Assembly: GCA_040752275.1 (NCBI GenBank)
Contig: JBFMFH010000010.1
Location: forward strand, 1 to 64,000
Direction: 5' to 3'
DNA length: 64,000 nt
Origin: JBFMFH01 sp040752275
Lineage (GTDB): Bacteria; Acidobacteriota; Vicinamibacteria; Vicinamibacterales; JAKQTR01
A program made the translations under genes and the position numbers. This document shows positions 20,192-28,705 of this stretch, one piece after another (within the stretch, counting starts at the first letter, position 1; every line of letters starts with the position of its first letter). The notes below the pieces were generated by a model. That model saw only the letters and a program-made list of their open reading frames with translations, ran no database searches and was not told the origin of the DNA.

Positions 20192-21675
20192 GCGCCCGCA
20201 GCCGAAGCGTCGTTCCCGTGCTGCTCCTGGCGGTCGCCGCAGCCGCCTCCATCGTGGTCGCTCAGGCGCCACCGGCGCAGGAGCCGCCGTCCAGCAAGGC
20301 CGTCGTCATGAAGGGCAAGGCGCCCGTCTCGACCCAGGTCCTTCAGGTAAAGCTGCCGAGGCCGCTGGAAGCCGACCTGCCGAACGGCCTGCACCTGATG
20401 GTGCTCGAGGATCGCCGGTCGCCGCAGGTGACCTTCCAGCTCATCATCCCCGGCGCCGGCGGGTACTTTGATCCGGCCGACCAGGCCGGCCTGGCACAGT
20501 TCACGGCATCGCAGCTGCGCGAGGGGACAACGACGCGCACATCCCAGCAGATCGCGGAACAGCTCGAGCGCATGGCCGCCAGCGCCGGCGTCGGGGCCAG
20601 CCTGTCCGGCGAGGACGCCGCCCTCAGCGGTTCGTGCCTGACCGAGCACCTCGATGCGGTGCTCGATCTCGGCGCGGACATGCTCTTGAATCCGACGTTC
20701 CCGGAGGCCGAGTGGACGCGCTACAAGGCCCAGGCGAGGGCCCAGTACGTGCAGCTGCGCAGCTCTCCAGGCTTTCTCGCGTCGGAGCTGTTCAGCCGGA
20801 TGATGTTCGGCACGCACCCGGCGAGCCGCGTGTCGCCAACGCCGGAATCCCTGGACAGGACCACCCGGGACGCCATGGTCGCGTTCCACCAGGCGCGCTA
20901 CGTGCCGGATCATGCTGTCTTTGCCGTCGCCGGCGACATCACCCTGGCTGAGGCGCGGAAGAAGATCGAAGCGCGGTTCGGCCCGTGGACGAAGGCCGGC
21001 ACCCCGAGACCCGCCGTCAGCGACCCGCCGGCGCTGGACAAGGGCGGCATCGCACTCGTCGCGCGGCCAGGCTCGGTCCAGACAAACCTGCTCGTCGGCG
21101 CGCAGGGCATCAGCCGGACGAGTCCGGATTACTACGTTCTGACCGTCCTCAACCAGGTGATTGGCGGCGGCCCGTCCGGCCGGTTGTTCCGGCACCTGCG
21201 CGAAGAGAAAGGGTACACCTACGGCGCCTACTCGAACCTCTCGAGCCCCAGGCACACGGGCGTCTGGCAGGCGAACACGCAGGTGCGGACGGACGTGACG
21301 GAGGCGGCCCTGCGCGATCTGCTCGACGAACTGAGGCAGGCGCGGGACATCCCGGTGCCCGCGCAGGAGTTCGCCGATGCCAAGCGGACGATTGTGGCGA
21401 GCTTCGCGCTGACACTCGAGAGCCCGGGAGCCATCCTCGCGAATCACGTGACGCGGTGGCGCTACGGGTTCCCGGCCGACTACTGGGACCGCTACCCCGA
21501 GCGGATCATGGCGGTGACGACGGCCGAGGTGCAAGCGGCCGCGAAGAAGTACCTGGAGCCGGGTCGCGTGCAGGTGGTGGCCGTCGGCAACGGCGACGTG
21601 CTGGGTCCGGTCCTGCGGAAGCTCGGTGCCGTGGAGATGTACGACACCGAGGGAAGGAAGGTCGGCGGCCAGTAG
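20188..21675 (+). CDS. M16 family peptidase, inactive partner subunit
   Basis: 495 residues with a signal peptide (about 1-27) and M16 folds. At the place of HxxEH the sequence reads GLAQFTASQLREG, so the zinc ligands are absent. The C-terminal half keeps the substrate-binding arginine/tyrosine type element (GPSGRLFRHLREEKGYTYGAYS). Its start codon overlaps the stop of the catalytic subunit in ATGA, giving equal coupled synthesis of the two, as seen for M16B heterodimers. It converges on the DUF5916 gene with only 21 bases between stops. Confidence 0.94.
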   Translation: MSARSRSVVPVLLLAVAAAASIVVAQAPPAQEPPSSKAVVMKGKAPVSTQVLQVKLPRPLEADLPNGLHLMVLEDRRSPQVTFQLIIPGAGGYFDPADQAGLAQFTASQLREGTTTRTSQQIAEQLERMAASAGVGASLSGEDAALSGSCLTEHLDAVLDLGADMLLNPTFPEAEWTRYKAQARAQYVQLRSSPGFLASELFSRMMFGTHPASRVSPTPESLDRTTRDAMVAFHQARYVPDHAVFAVAGDITLAEARKKIEARFGPWTKAGTPRPAVSDPPALDKGGIALVARPGSVQTNLLVGAQGISRTSPDYYVLTVLNQVIGGGPSGRLFRHLREEKGYTYGAYSNLSSPRHTGVWQANTQVRTDVTEAALRDLLDELRQARDIPVPAQEFADAKRTIVASFALTLESPGAILANHVTRWRYGFPADYWDRYPERIMAVTTAEVQAAAKKYLEPGRVQVVAVGNGDVLGPVLRKLGAVEMYDTEGRKVGGQ

Positions 21676-21696
21676 CGCCGGCTCGACGACAGTGAA

Positions 21697-23976
21697 TCAG
21701 AACCGCAGGAACCGCGTGACCTTGATCGCGATGCCTCGGTTCAACAAGCTGGGGAAGCCGCGGACTCCGGTGTCGCGCCCATCCGTGTAGACAACGAAGA
21801 TGTCGCTGCCGGGCTGGTACTCCCACCGCCACCGTGCATTGGTCTCGACCGCCCGCGTTGTCGAATTGAACTGAATCAGCGCGCTGACGAACATCCGGGG
21901 CGAGATTGTGAAGGTCGGCCGGCCGCCGAGCAGGGTAACCCTGGCATGGCCCTGCGGCAGATCGACGTCGTCGATCGATACGCGCGGCTCGACGGCGAAC
22001 TGTGACGTCAGCCTGACGCGACCGGTGTAGGCGACAGATGTGCGGGTGCCGCCATAGAAGCCGCCGCGGTCGAAGGAGATGGTGCCGGCGACCGGTCGCT
22101 GCGTCCCGAGCAGGTACGTGAGCACCACCTCCTGGAACGGGTAGCGCCCCGGCTCCACCTTCAGCCCGCCGCTCACCGGAAGCGGCAGCACGAGCTGCTC
22201 GTGATTGCGCAGGTAGTCGACTGTGAGCGAGTCGCTGCTGTGGAATTCGATTTTGAACGTGCCGCGTGCCTGCCGCGTCTCGACGATGCCGCGGCTGTTG
22301 ACGTAGCGATCGAACGCCCCTTCCCAGATCAGCCGCCGCACGCCGCGAATGCCCTTCGGGCGCGGGCTGAACCGCCCGAGCACGTAGTCGCGGCGGAAAT
22401 CCTGCCGGCGGAGGAAGCCGACCTCGGGGCTGAACGCGGGCCCGACCTTGAGCCGTTGCGCCTCGAACCCATACCGGTCCGCGAGGTACCGGAACTGCGC
22501 CTGGTAGCTCGAGGCGTCGCCCTCGAGGCTTGGTGTCACGGAGCGCGCGTAGTAGCCGGAGATCCGGAGATTCTGGTAGAAGACCAGATTCGCATCGACG
22601 CCATAGACCTGGTTCGAACCGCTTCCCGCCAGCGACGGACTCCTGTTGGTGAACAGCCCGCCGATGCTGCTCTTCTGGAACACGTTCTTCTTGACACGCG
22701 CCACCGTGAAGTTGGTCGACGCCGCCATGGCCGCCGGCGCGTCCTCGGTCTGGATGTTGAGGATCCCCATCGAATAGCCGCCGGCCCGGCCCATCAGCCG
22801 GGCTCCAGCCCTGATTGGCACCACCTGCCCGGCGTTCAGGCCAATGCGACGGCTGAAGAACAGGATCGGCGTCTCGTCGGGGGTCGTGGCGCGGCGGGCA
22901 CCCGAGCCGGCGAATTCGAACGTGCCCTGCCCTTCCAGGAAGAAGTCGCGCTTCTCGGGAAAATACAGGCTGTAGCGCGTGAGGTTGACCTGTTGCTCGT
23001 CGATCTCGACCTGCGCGAAGTCCGTGTTGTACGTGAAATCCGCCGTGAGATTGCTCGTGACGCCGTACTTCGCGTCAAGCCCGATTGCGGCATCGACGTC
23101 GTTCGCCGCGCGGGCGGACCGGTTCGTCGTCACGCTCGTGATGGCGTAGGGCTTCACCTCGATGTGGCGTGACGTTGGGGGGGCATCGATGCCGACCAGC
23201 CGCGCGGCTGACGACAGCTTCACGAATCCCTGGAGGCCGTAGCTCCGCGGCACGGGCGACAGCAGGGTCTGTTCGTTCCTGGACTTCTGCAGCCGCTGCA
23301 GCTGGATGCCCCAGACCTGCGGCGAGCCCGGCTTGTAGCGGAGCGACTTGAACGGGATCGCCATCTCCGCGGTCCAGCCCTTGTCGATTCGACGGCTCCT
23401 GCCGGTCCACACGGCGTTCCAGTCGTAGTTCACCGTGTTCTCGTCGATGACGATGCCGTCGCGCAGGCCACCGAGGGGATTCGTCTGGAAGAACACCCCG
23501 GTGCGCCGATCGAGAAACGTGTCGAAGACGACCATGACGTTGTCGTTCGCCCAGATGCTCTGGTTGTCGCGGCGCATCTCGTTGGCGACGATGAGATCCG
23601 GGCGGCTGTCCCAGCACCGCACGCCGACATACAAGGTCCGGTCGTCGAAGAAGATCCAGAGCTCTGTGTCGTCGGTGGCCGGTTCTCCACCGCGCGGATA
23701 CTGCTGAACGAAGCGGGTCGCCGGGGTCACGCGGCGGTACATCTCGTCGTCAAGCGCGCCGTCGAGAATCGGGGGCTGCTCCACGCGCACGGCCTGAACC
23801 GTCACCTGCGGGACGCCGTCTTCGGCGGCTGGCCCGTACTGGCCCGGCGTCGCGCTCGCGCTGGAGGCTCTCGCGATGACCTGGCCGGCGCGCGCGCCGG
23901 CAGTGACGGGCAGCGCGAGGACGGCCACGGCAAGGCACGGCACCGTGCGGCCTGCTGCCAAGGTCATCCACTGCAT
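21697..23976 (-). CDS. DUF5916 outer-membrane protein with N-terminal CBM9-like domain
   Basis: 759 residues. A signal peptide (about 1-27) is followed by a carbohydrate-binding family 9-like domain (about 60-250, PPILDGALDDEMYRRV, IFFDDRTLYVGVRCWDS, WTAEMAIPFKSLRY), then a DUF5916 C-terminal barrel (DFTYNTDFAQVEIDEQQVNLTRYSLYFPEKRDFFLEGQGTF in part). It ends in Phe, as outer-membrane barrels do. Function is unknown; TonB-like uptake or surface binding of polymers is a guess. The ATG at 23976 has a strong GGAGGGG site, so the upstream low-complexity frame is excluded. A paralogue is at the right edge. Confidence 0.9.
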   Translation of the reverse strand: MQWMTLAAGRTVPCLAVAVLALPVTAGARAGQVIARASSASATPGQYGPAAEDGVPQVTVQAVRVEQPPILDGALDDEMYRRVTPATRFVQQYPRGGEPATDDTELWIFFDDRTLYVGVRCWDSRPDLIVANEMRRDNQSIWANDNVMVVFDTFLDRRTGVFFQTNPLGGLRDGIVIDENTVNYDWNAVWTGRSRRIDKGWTAEMAIPFKSLRYKPGSPQVWGIQLQRLQKSRNEQTLLSPVPRSYGLQGFVKLSSAARLVGIDAPPTSRHIEVKPYAITSVTTNRSARAANDVDAAIGLDAKYGVTSNLTADFTYNTDFAQVEIDEQQVNLTRYSLYFPEKRDFFLEGQGTFEFAGSGARRATTPDETPILFFSRRIGLNAGQVVPIRAGARLMGRAGGYSMGILNIQTEDAPAAMAASTNFTVARVKKNVFQKSSIGGLFTNRSPSLAGSGSNQVYGVDANLVFYQNLRISGYYARSVTPSLEGDASSYQAQFRYLADRYGFEAQRLKVGPAFSPEVGFLRRQDFRRDYVLGRFSPRPKGIRGVRRLIWEGAFDRYVNSRGIVETRQARGTFKIEFHSSDSLTVDYLRNHEQLVLPLPVSGGLKVEPGRYPFQEVVLTYLLGTQRPVAGTISFDRGGFYGGTRTSVAYTGRVRLTSQFAVEPRVSIDDVDLPQGHARVTLLGGRPTFTISPRMFVSALIQFNSTTRAVETNARWRWEYQPGSDIFVVYTDGRDTGVRGFPSLLNRGIAIKVTRFLRF

Positions 23977-24550
23977 CCTGCCCCTCCTGCCCGCACGTGC
24001 AGCAGCCGCACCCAGCGGGCGCCAATGACCTCGCCCCCCGCACGCGCCCGCGACGCGGCGTCGAGCGCCGCTCCGGCGTAACGGGGCCGCTCGGTCGGTG
24101 GAGTCGGCTGTCTGCGGACGGCTGATGGCAGACGTGCGATCGCGTGCCTTCGACGCCCTGTGCTGCCTGCGCGAGACGCCGGCCATTCGGCACACGCCGA
24201 CCTGGCAGACACCAGCGAGACGACGGTGAGGATAGCGGAACGCCGCGGCCGGCACAAGACGGTCTTCGCTGCGTCAGGCGGCCGGCGCCCGTGCGCGGGA
24301 GTCATCGCCGCCGCCCGACATTGAATTCTCCTTCGAAGATCGATCGAGAAGCCACCAGAGCCACAGTCGAAGCGAGAGACAGGAGGATGCGAAGGGCCGC
24401 GTAATCCATCGAATGCCGCGTGTTCGTCTGACATGCCAGAGCGGAAGGACGCACATGCGGCACAGGCTCGTCACAGTCTCGTCACACCTCCGTCCGGGCC
24501 GTGCCACGCCCTCTCCGTATTCCCAGGCAGGAAGGCTCAAGGGCACGACC
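23977..24550. other. 574-base intergenic region between divergent genes
   Basis: No convincing gene is present. A less GC-rich patch around 24315-24360 contains a possible 35-codon minus-strand frame (24302-24409) with one hydrophobic stretch but no ribosome site. A direct repeat CTCGTCACA occurs at 24467-24475 and 24478-24486, an 11-base period that could be a regulator site for the gene at 24551. Promoters for both divergent genes must lie here, but no clear hexamer pair was found. Confidence 0.5.
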
Positions 24551-25096
24551 ATGAGAGCGCCCACCATTGCGGCGATCGTCTTTGCGGCAGCCGTCACGCC
24601 CGCGGCCGCGTGGACACATACCCGTCCCCTCACCCCCGGCGCAGCCGCACTCATTGCGGATGCCGCCGACCGCTCATCGATCATCGAATCGCTCCTGCAG
24701 GCGCTCGAGCGCACGGATGTCGTCGTCTACGTGTCCGATCAGGACAACCGGTCGGCCAGCATGCCTCAGGCTTGCCTCAGATGGCTGTCAGCGGCCGGTG
24801 GGCTGCGTTACGTCCTGGTGCAGATCGCCCCCTGGCAGACCATGCCGCTCGAACGCATCGCCTGGCTGGGGCACGAGCTCCAGCATGCCCTGGAGATTGC
24901 CCAGGCCCCTGATGTGCGGGACGCCGACGGGGTGGCGAGGCTGTATCGCCGTATCGGGTGGGAGGAGGGGCACAACCACTTCGAGAGCGACGCCGCCCGC
25001 CGGATCGGCGACCTCGTCCGGGACGAGCTGGCGGGCTTCACGCTGCCCTTCGAGCTCATCACCTCACCGGAGGGGCCGCGGCCAGTGCGCGATTGA
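24551..25096 (+). CDS. Secreted protein with HExxH zinc-protease motif, family not recognised
   Basis: 181 residues with a signal peptide (about 1-20, ending AAAW). It contains WLGHELQHALEIAQ, an HExxH motif in a helix-like context, and downstream acidic residues that could provide a third zinc ligand (EEGHNHFESDAAR). An N-terminal part VVVYVSDQDNR may form a beta sheet. No family is recognised. It may be a small metalloprotease or an inactive relative. The ATG at 24551 gives the signal peptide. It is followed 82 bases later by an M20 peptidase gene on the same strand. Confidence 0.75.
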   Translation: MRAPTIAAIVFAAAVTPAAAWTHTRPLTPGAAALIADAADRSSIIESLLQALERTDVVVYVSDQDNRSASMPQACLRWLSAAGGLRYVLVQIAPWQTMPLERIAWLGHELQHALEIAQAPDVRDADGVARLYRRIGWEEGHNHFESDAARRIGDLVRDELAGFTLPFELITSPEGPRPVRD

Positions 25097-25148
25097 GGGG
25101 CAGCCCGCTTCGCGAACGCCTGAGGCCGGACACCTGGAGCAGGCCGAG

Positions 25149-25154
25149 TAGAAT
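25149..25154 (+). promoter_or_regulatory. Candidate -10 element for the M20 peptidase gene
   Basis: TAGAAT lies 25 bases before the ATG at 25179, with a perfect AGGAGG ribosome site at 25164-25169 between them. Confidence 0.35.
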
Positions 25155-25178
25155 GAGTCGTCCAGGAGGTTCGTGCCG

Positions 25179-26471
25179 ATGGTCCGTTCCTGCACCTCGA
25201 AGCCCGTTCTGAAAGCCGGCGTGGAGACTGCGCTGGCTATCGCCCTCGTCGTGTCGGCGGCCGCGACTCCGGCCGGTGCCCAGCGCGTCGCGCCGGACAT
25301 CGGCCAGGAGCTGCTGCGGAACGCCGATGTCCAGAAGGCGCTCGCCGCAGCGGAGCGCAACGAGCCGTGGGTCATCGGCGAGCAGGTGCGCCTCTGCGAA
25401 ATCCCGGCACCGCCGTTCAAGGAACAAGCCCGGGCAGAGGCCTATCGCCAGGCGTTCCAGGACCTCGGCTTGCGCAACGTGCGGATCGACGCCGAGGGGA
25501 ACGTGCTCGGGGAGCGGCCCGGGAAGGCGGCCGGCCCACACCTCGTCTTCAGCGCCCACCTCGACACCGTCTTTCCCGAAGGGACCAACGTCCACGTCAC
25601 GCGAGACGGCACGACACTGCGGGGCGCCGGAATCGGGGATGACTGCCGCGGCCTGGCCGTGGTGCTGGGGGTCGCGCGGGCCATGAGGGAGGCCAACATC
25701 GAGACAGACGGCCCGATCACTTTCGCCGGCACGGTCGGCGAAGAGGGCCTCGGCGACCTGCGCGGGGTACGGCGGCTGTTCGGCGAAACGCTCAAGGGCC
25801 AGGTCGACCGCTTCGTGTCGGTGGATGGCGCCGGGTACGGCATCACGAATGTCGCCGTTGGCAGCCGGCGCTACAAGGTGACCTTCAAGGGACCCGGCGG
25901 CCACAGCTACGGGGCGTTCGGCCTGGTGAACCCCGTCCACGCACTGGGGCGGGCGATAGCCATGATCGCCGACCTCCAGGTGCCCGCCGACCCGAAGACC
26001 ACCTTCAACGTGGGCCGGATCGGCGGGGGAACGTCGGTCAACTCCATCGCCTTCGAGGCCTGGATGGAAATCGACATGCGATCCTCCGATGCGGGCGTTC
26101 TGGCATCGGTCGATGAGAAGGTCCAGCGGGCCATCGAGGCCGCGCTGTCTGCCGAGAACGCCCGGTGGAACCGCGGGGAGCTCACCGTCGAGCGCACCCT
26201 GCTCGGCGAACGCCCGACGGGACGGCTGTCCGACACGGCGCCTGCGGTCCAGGCGGCGATCTCGGTCACCCGTGCGTTGGCACTCCCGGTCAGCCTTGAC
26301 CCGGGATCCACCGATTCCAACATCCCCATCAGCCTCGGGATCCCCGCCGTGACGATTGACGGTGGCGGCCGTGGGTCCGGCGCCCACTCGCTGAGCGAAT
26401 CGTTCGACACAGCCAATTCCGTCAAGGGCACGCAGCGCGCGTTGCTCCTGGCCATCGCGCTGGCGCGCTGA
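25179..26471 (+). CDS. M20 family metallopeptidase (secreted)
   Basis: 430 residues: a signal peptide (about 1-35), then an M20 di-zinc peptidase. Metal-binding and catalytic elements are SAHLDTVF (His ligand and catalytic Asp), GAGIGDDCRG (bridging Asp), GTVGEEGLGDLRG (catalytic Glu and ligand Glu) and the C-terminal GAHSLSE. The lid domain contains the conserved GPGGHSYGAFG and GGTSVNSIA. It resembles tripeptide aminopeptidase/peptidase T-like members. The ATG at 25179 is preferred over a GTG at 25173 because AGGAGG is then at the right distance. Confidence 0.94.
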   Translation: MVRSCTSKPVLKAGVETALAIALVVSAAATPAGAQRVAPDIGQELLRNADVQKALAAAERNEPWVIGEQVRLCEIPAPPFKEQARAEAYRQAFQDLGLRNVRIDAEGNVLGERPGKAAGPHLVFSAHLDTVFPEGTNVHVTRDGTTLRGAGIGDDCRGLAVVLGVARAMREANIETDGPITFAGTVGEEGLGDLRGVRRLFGETLKGQVDRFVSVDGAGYGITNVAVGSRRYKVTFKGPGGHSYGAFGLVNPVHALGRAIAMIADLQVPADPKTTFNVGRIGGGTSVNSIAFEAWMEIDMRSSDAGVLASVDEKVQRAIEAALSAENARWNRGELTVERTLLGERPTGRLSDTAPAVQAAISVTRALALPVSLDPGSTDSNIPISLGIPAVTIDGGGRGSGAHSLSESFDTANSVKGTQRALLLAIALAR

Positions 26472-26492
26472 GGCCCGCGTCAGGACCCGGCG

Positions 26493-27623
26493 GTGAGAAG
26501 GTTCCCTCCCTGGATCGGCGCCGCGTGCCTGGTGCTCCTGGCGTCGGCCGTGTTCGCCGCTCGTGTCAGGCACGAAATGGCCGACTTCGAGGTGTACCGG
26601 GTGGGAGGTGCGCGGGTGGTCGCGGGTGAATCCCTGTACCGCGCCGAGGACGGCCACTGGCAGTTCAAGTACTTGCCGGTGTTCGGATTCGCCGTGGCAC
26701 CTCTCTCGCAACTGCCCCCGCTGCCGGCCCGAGCCATCTGGTTCGCTCTCCTCGTCGGGCTGCTCGTCGTTCTGCTGAACCGCTCGCTGGCGCTGCTTCC
26801 GGATCGCAGGCACGGTTCGGGGTTCCTGGTCGGCCTCACCGCCGTGGCCCTCGGGAAGTTCTACCTCCACGAGATCAACCTGGGACAGAGCAACCTGCTG
26901 CTGGGAGCGGCGGTCATCGGCGCCGTCGCGGCCTGGCGCGGAAGGCGGGATGCAACAGCAGGCGCGCTGCTCGCGGCGGCTGCCATGGTCAAGCCGTACG
27001 CCATCGTGTTCCTGCCCTACCTGATCGTGCGGCGCCGGTGGCGCAGTGGGGCCGCATTCGCCGGAGTGTTGGTTGCGGCCCTGGCTCTGCCGGCGCTGCG
27101 CTACGGGTGGTCCGGCAACCTCTCGCTGCTCGGGCAATGGTGGGCCGTGATCACGACCTCGACAGCGCCGAACCTCCTCGGGCAGGACAATGTGTCGATC
27201 GCCGGCATGTACGCCGCCTGGCTGGGCATCGGGCCGGCGGCGACGTGGCTGGCAGCCGGCACGTCAGTGCTCGTCGTGCTCGCCTGCGGGTACGCGCTCA
27301 TCCTCCGAACACCCGCCCGGTTTCCGGCGTACCTCGACGTCTCGCTCCTGCTGTTCGTGATCCCGCTCCTCTCGCCGCAGGGCTGGGACTACGTGCTGCT
27401 GCTCGGAACGCCAGCCGTGATGCTGCTCCTGGATCGCCTCGGCGAGTTCGCGAGACCGCAGCGCTGGCTGCTGCTGGCCTGCATGGCCATCGTGGGCCTG
27501 ACCATCTGGGATCTGCTGGGGCGGGACCTGTACTCGGTTGTCATGATGTCGCGGGTGGTCACGCTGTGCGCCTTGTGCCAGATCTGGTTCCTGATACGAC
27601 TGCGGGCCCGCGGTGCCGCGTGA
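26493..27623 (+). CDS. Glycosyltransferase family 87 (DUF2029) membrane protein
   Basis: 376 residues with about nine to ten membrane segments. GT87 features are an early Asp in EMADFEVYRVGGARVVAGESLYR in the first periplasmic loop, FKYLPVFGFAVAPL, and the mid-protein AMVKPYAIVFLPYLIVRRRW. GT87 enzymes transfer sugars (mannose in actinobacteria) from polyprenyl-phosphate donors on the outer face of the inner membrane. Donor and acceptor here are unknown. The start is a GTG 21 bases after the M20 stop, so co-transcription is likely. Confidence 0.88.
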   Translation: MRRFPPWIGAACLVLLASAVFAARVRHEMADFEVYRVGGARVVAGESLYRAEDGHWQFKYLPVFGFAVAPLSQLPPLPARAIWFALLVGLLVVLLNRSLALLPDRRHGSGFLVGLTAVALGKFYLHEINLGQSNLLLGAAVIGAVAAWRGRRDATAGALLAAAAMVKPYAIVFLPYLIVRRRWRSGAAFAGVLVAALALPALRYGWSGNLSLLGQWWAVITTSTAPNLLGQDNVSIAGMYAAWLGIGPAATWLAAGTSVLVVLACGYALILRTPARFPAYLDVSLLLFVIPLLSPQGWDYVLLLGTPAVMLLLDRLGEFARPQRWLLLACMAIVGLTIWDLLGRDLYSVVMMSRVVTLCALCQIWFLIRLRARGAA

Positions 27624-27694
27624 CGGCGACGCCCCCGGAACCTCCTGCCGGCCCGACGAGTCATAACAGCAGGAGCAGCCGTCGGAGGCCCCTG

Positions 27695-28618
27695 TTGTCC
27701 ATTCGCCCGGTCAAGCGCATCGTGAGGTCCCAGCCAGCCGTCGAGGGCGCAGGTGTGCGGTTGCGCCGCGCGTTCGGCTTCGGCGATCCGCAGGAGTTCG
27801 ATCCTTTCATGCTCCTCGACGATTTCCGCGGCGACAATCCCGACGACTACCTGAAGGGGTTCCCGTGGCATCCGCACCGGGGCATCGAGACCATCACCTA
27901 CGTCCTGGCGGGGTCGGTCGACCACGGCGACAGCCTCGGCACGCGCGATACCATCGGTGCGGGCGATGTTCAGTGGATGACTGCCGGCCGCGGCATCATC
28001 CACCAGGAGATGCCCCGAGGCGACGAGCGCGGGCGCATGCACGGATTCCAGCTCTGGGCCAATCTGCCGTCGTCACTCAAGATGACGGCGCCGCGGTACC
28101 AGGGAGTCCGGTCGGTGGACATCCCGGCAGTCACCGAGGACGATGGCACGACGGTGCGGGTGATCTGCGGGGGTTTCTGGGGCGTCAGAGGACCGGTTGA
28201 CGGGGTCGCAGCCGATCCGCGGTACCTGGACGTGTGGGTCCCGCCGGGCGTGCGGCGGGTGCTGCCGGTTGAAGACTCCAGGCACGCCTTCGCATACGTG
28301 TTCGAGGGCGACGGGCGGTTCGTGGATGCGTCGGCCCCCCGGCCGGTCAGGACCGACGCGGTCGGGACGCCAGCAGGCGAGCCCCCCCCGTCGGGTGAAC
28401 CGGCGGACAACCGTTCGCTCGTGCTGTTCGACTCGGGCGACGCGGTCACGGTTCGGGCCGGCGACCGCGGGCTGCGGTTCCTGCTGGTGTCGGGCCGACC
28501 CATCGAGGAACCCGTGGCCTGGTACGGCCCGATTGTGATGAACACGCAGGAGGAGCTGGACCGCGCCTTCCGGGAACTCGAAGACGGAACGTTCCTGCAG
28601 GACACGCGCCGGTCCTGA
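27695..28618 (+). CDS. Pirin family protein
   Basis: 307 residues of the bicupin pirin family. The N-terminal cupin has the metal ligands in FPWHPHRGIETITYVLAGSVDH and GRGIIHQEMP, and the C-terminal cupin ends with GPIVMNTQEELDRAFREL, both diagnostic. Bacterial pirins include quercetinase-like enzymes and regulators, so the role here is open. The start is taken as TTG at 27695, seven bases after a GGAGG site, giving the conserved beginning RPVKRIV. An in-frame reading through the glycosyltransferase gene is a shadow. Confidence 0.92.
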   Translation: MSIRPVKRIVRSQPAVEGAGVRLRRAFGFGDPQEFDPFMLLDDFRGDNPDDYLKGFPWHPHRGIETITYVLAGSVDHGDSLGTRDTIGAGDVQWMTAGRGIIHQEMPRGDERGRMHGFQLWANLPSSLKMTAPRYQGVRSVDIPAVTEDDGTTVRVICGGFWGVRGPVDGVAADPRYLDVWVPPGVRRVLPVEDSRHAFAYVFEGDGRFVDASAPRPVRTDAVGTPAGEPPPSGEPADNRSLVLFDSGDAVTVRAGDRGLRFLLVSGRPIEEPVAWYGPIVMNTQEELDRAFRELEDGTFLQDTRRS

Positions 28619-28661
28619 GCGTAGAGTCTGCCTCGCGAATCAGGAGTCTGGGCGCTGGTTT

Positions 28662-28703
28662 CTCCTGACTCCTGGCTCCTGACTCCTGACTCCTGACTCC
28701 TGC
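28662..28703. repeat. Heptamer tandem repeat (CTCCTGA x6)
   Basis: Six tandem heptamers of CTCCTGA (one CTCCTGG and one CTCCTGC variant) lie between the convergent pirin and transporter genes, ending two bases before the transporter stop. A single inverted unit (CAGGAGT) occurs at 28641-28647. Confidence 0.92.
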
Positions 28704-28705
28704 CT

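Noticed and set aside
24302..24409. 35-codon minus-strand frame with one hydrophobic stretch between the DUF5916 and HExxH genes
   Set aside because: No ribosome site, no recognisable family and short length; kept only as a note in the intergenic region entry.
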